From: Rhizobium laguerreae
GTDB taxonomy: Bacteria > Pseudomonadota > Alphaproteobacteria > Rhizobiales > Rhizobiaceae
DNA: 64,000 bases
Assembly (NCBI RefSeq): GCF_002008165.1
Contig: NZ_MRDM01000031.1
Location: 186,001 to 250,000, forward strand
Direction: 5' to 3'
The notes under the pieces: model-generated
The model's input: the letters and a program-made list of their open reading frames with translations, nothing else
Database searches by the model: none
What the model was told of the DNA's origin: nothing
In this document: piece by piece, positions 62,273-64,000 of the stretch
Numbering within the stretch: the stretch's first letter is position 1
Layout: each line of letters opens with the position of its first letter
Program-made: the position numbers and the translations under genes

Positions 62273-63091
62273 ATGGATATCGCCTATTTCACCAAGACCC
62301 TCGAAGGTCTGCCGCTCGCGACGGCGGCCAAGATCACAGCCGGTTTGGGGTTCGACTGTGCCGATCTCCTTATTCGCGATGGCCATGCCGTTTCCCCTGA
62401 CAGGCCGGAGGGGATCGTCAATGCGGTAAAGTTCTTTGCCGCGGCCGGTGTTCGCACCCCGATGGCGACCATCGATTCCACCCGGCCCGACGATGCCGCA
62501 TCTCGGCTTCTCGGTTGTTGCGGCGAGGCCGGCATCGGGCAGATCAGGCTTGGCTTCTGGCGCTACGACCCGTCACGGCGCTGGCAGGTCCAGGTCGATG
62601 AGGCACGGTGGGATCTCGACGGCTTCGAGCGCCTGGCCGAACGCTTCGGCATCAAGCTGACCGTCCAGCTTCACGGCGGCACCCTGCACAGTTCGGGCGC
62701 GCTGGCGGTGCGATTGCTGGCCGGGCGCGATCCGATCCGGATCGGCGCCTATCCCGATCCCGCCAATCAGATCATTCGGGAGGGAAGCGAGGATTGGCGT
62801 CTGACCCTTGATATTCTCGATCCGTGGTTCTGCTGCATGGGCGTCAAGAACAGCGGTTGGTCGCCCGGCGCTTACGGATCCAACGGCCAGCGCGCCTGGC
62901 ATTCCGACTGGTACGGGCTCGACGAAGGCATGGTGCCTTGGAACGAAATCGTCCCGCATCTGGTCGCCAGCGGCTTTGCCGGCGTGCTCTCGATGCATTC
63001 CCAATACCGCGTCTCCCGAGAGCAGGCGCTCGACAAGGTTCGCGCTGATCTTGCCCATTTCCGGCGCCTGGTCGCCGCAGCGAAAGAGTAG
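62273..63091 (+). CDS. sugar phosphate isomerase/epimerase-like TIM barrel protein
   Basis: 272 residues of the xylose isomerase-like / AP endonuclease 2 superfamily. Likely metal ligands fall in KLTVQLHGGTLHSSGA, RIGAYPDPANQ and LDILDPWFCCMGVKNSGW. Relatives isomerise or epimerise keto sugars and inositols (IolE/IolI, hydroxypyruvate isomerase). It starts 29 bp after the GH39 gene and probably processes the released sugar or uronate. Exact reaction unknown. Confidence 0.8.
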   Translation: MDIAYFTKTLEGLPLATAAKITAGLGFDCADLLIRDGHAVSPDRPEGIVNAVKFFAAAGVRTPMATIDSTRPDDAASRLLGCCGEAGIGQIRLGFWRYDPSRRWQVQVDEARWDLDGFERLAERFGIKLTVQLHGGTLHSSGALAVRLLAGRDPIRIGAYPDPANQIIREGSEDWRLTLDILDPWFCCMGVKNSGWSPGAYGSNGQRAWHSDWYGLDEGMVPWNEIVPHLVASGFAGVLSMHSQYRVSREQALDKVRADLAHFRRLVAAAKE

Positions 63092-63095
63092 AACC

Positions 63096-64000
63096 ATGAA
63101 CGAACAGGCTCCCGTTATCGCCGTACTGCTGACCGAAAAGACCCGCCGGATGATGCTGGACGATGTGGCGATTGCCCAGTTGAACGCTCTTGGCGAGGTG
63201 CGTTGGCCGACCGGTGCCGCAATCGACGCTGCCGATGTCGACCAGCTGCTGCAGGGCGCTGTCGCGTGCCTCACCGGATGGGGCACGCCGGTCTTCGATC
63301 CCACCGCGCGCCAACGCCATCCGCAACTCGCCCTCGTCGCCCATTCGGCAGGCAGCGTCCGAACACTCGTTCCCGCCCGTCTGTTCGACGATGGCCTTCG
63401 CGTCACCCATGCCGCCTCGAAAATTGCCGCCTCGGTTGCCGAGTTCGTCGTCGCCGAAACGCTGCTCGCCATGCGCGGCATTCATCGGCTGCATCATCAA
63501 TTGCGCAACGGTGGCGAATGGCTCGACGTCCGCGCCGCCGTGCCGCAGAGATTGCTTGGCGCCAGAACGGTCGGCATCGTCGGTGCCGGATATGTCGGGC
63601 GGGCGGTCATGCGGCTGCTCGTCCCATTCGGCTGCCGCGTACTGGTCGTCGATCCGTTTCTCCATGATAGCGAGGCTGCTGCGCTCGGCGTTTTCAGAGC
63701 CGGGCTGAACGATATGCTGGCCCAGGCAGATGTGGTCTCTCTGCATGCGCCTGTCCTGCCCGAAACGCGCCGCATGATCGGTGCCCGCGAACTGGCGCTA
63801 CTGCGCCCCGGCACGCTGTTCATCAACACGGCGCGCGCGGAGCTGGTCGACGAGGCGGCGCTGCTCGCCGAGATCCGCTCCGGCCGTATCGAAGCGGCTC
63901 TTGATGTCTTCGACAACGAGCCGCTGCCTCCGGACAGTCCCTTCCGCGATCCCGCACTGGCCAATGTCACCATTTCGCCGCATGCCGCCGGTCACACTGA
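63096..64000 (+). CDS. D-2-hydroxyacid dehydrogenase family protein, cut by window edge
   Basis: 301 codons are present and the frame runs off the right end. The NAD motif GIVGAGYVGRAV is near 160-171. NTARAELVDEAAL holds the catalytic Arg, VFDNEPLP the Glu, and SPHAAGHT the His of the family. It begins 4 bp after the isomerase, so it is in the same operon. It would reduce or oxidise a 2-hydroxy/keto acid, which fits with uronate catabolism. The TGA at the very end of the window is out of frame. Confidence 0.88.
   Translation, partial: MNEQAPVIAVLLTEKTRRMMLDDVAIAQLNALGEVRWPTGAAIDAADVDQLLQGAVACLTGWGTPVFDPTARQRHPQLALVAHSAGSVRTLVPARLFDDGLRVTHAASKIAASVAEFVVAETLLAMRGIHRLHHQLRNGGEWLDVRAAVPQRLLGARTVGIVGAGYVGRAVMRLLVPFGCRVLVVDPFLHDSEAAALGVFRAGLNDMLAQADVVSLHAPVLPETRRMIGARELALLRPGTLFINTARAELVDEAALLAEIRSGRIEAALDVFDNEPLPPDSPFRDPALANVTISPHAAGHT

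Noticed and set aside
63998..64000. TGA at the window end as the stop of the hydroxyacid dehydrogenase
   Set aside because: It is out of frame with the ATG at 63096; the gene continues beyond the window.

Overview
The window looks like part of a large GC-rich repABC replicon from Rhizobium or a close relative (Rhizobiaceae). The evidence is a complete repA-repB-repC cassette with two parS-like palindromes and a counter-transcribed RNA locus, two toxin-antitoxin pairs, and a dense run of ABC importers with their own LacI, GntR, AraC and MocR regulators. I saw no rRNA, tRNA, CRISPR array or intact insertion sequence.

Layout. (1) 1-3393: start of a periplasmic binding protein cut by the left edge, an AraC regulator, a trehalose-6-phosphatase, and a ROK-type protein whose two halves are in swapped order. 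(2) 3394-4661: about 1.3 kb with little coding signal, ending in a 24-bp perfect palindrome. (3) 4662-9000: repABC, then a RelE/ParE-type toxin-antitoxin pair. (4) 9261-22528: an FAD protein, a GntR regulator with three matching operators, and an 11-gene unit joining an uncharacterised AA_synth-family protein, an alpha/beta hydrolase, a flavin reductase with a Nudix-like tail, a luciferase-type monooxygenase, an aldehyde dehydrogenase and a NIPSNAP protein to a polyamine-type ABC importer and a second aldehyde dehydrogenase. This reads as a complete uptake-and-oxidation route for an unknown, probably nitrogen-containing, compound. (5) 22586-30217: RidA plus a second polyamine-type importer, divergent from a MocR regulator and a DadA-like oxidase. 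(6) 30332-30978: a VapBC-type pair. (7) 31098-38692: alpha-L-rhamnosidase plus sugar importer with a divergent LacI regulator. (8) 38733-46133: LacI regulator, sugar importer and a GH127 beta-L-arabinofuranosidase. (9) 46184-50486: a DapA-family lyase divergent from its GntR regulator, an M24 peptidase, a decayed GntR fragment and an AT-richer membrane protein. (10) 50585-64000: alpha-L-fucosidase and LacI regulator divergent from a peptide/oligosaccharide importer with an IolB-type isomerase, a GH39 enzyme that resembles animal alpha-L-iduronidase, a TIM-barrel isomerase and a hydroxyacid dehydrogenase cut by the right edge.

How it fits together. Each catabolic block carries its own binding protein, permeases, ATPase, degradative enzymes and a local regulator with recognisable operators. 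The intracellular glycosidases (rhamnose, arabinofuranose, fucose, iduronate-like) have no signal peptides, so short plant-type or polysaccharide-derived oligosaccharides are probably imported first and cut inside the cell. Three of the binding-protein genes are followed by strong hairpins before the permease genes, and a fourth by a weaker GC-rich inverted repeat, which would favour high binding-protein expression. The strongest candidates for something undescribed are the flavin-monooxygenase/polyamine-transporter operon, the permuted ROK protein, and the iduronidase-like operon.
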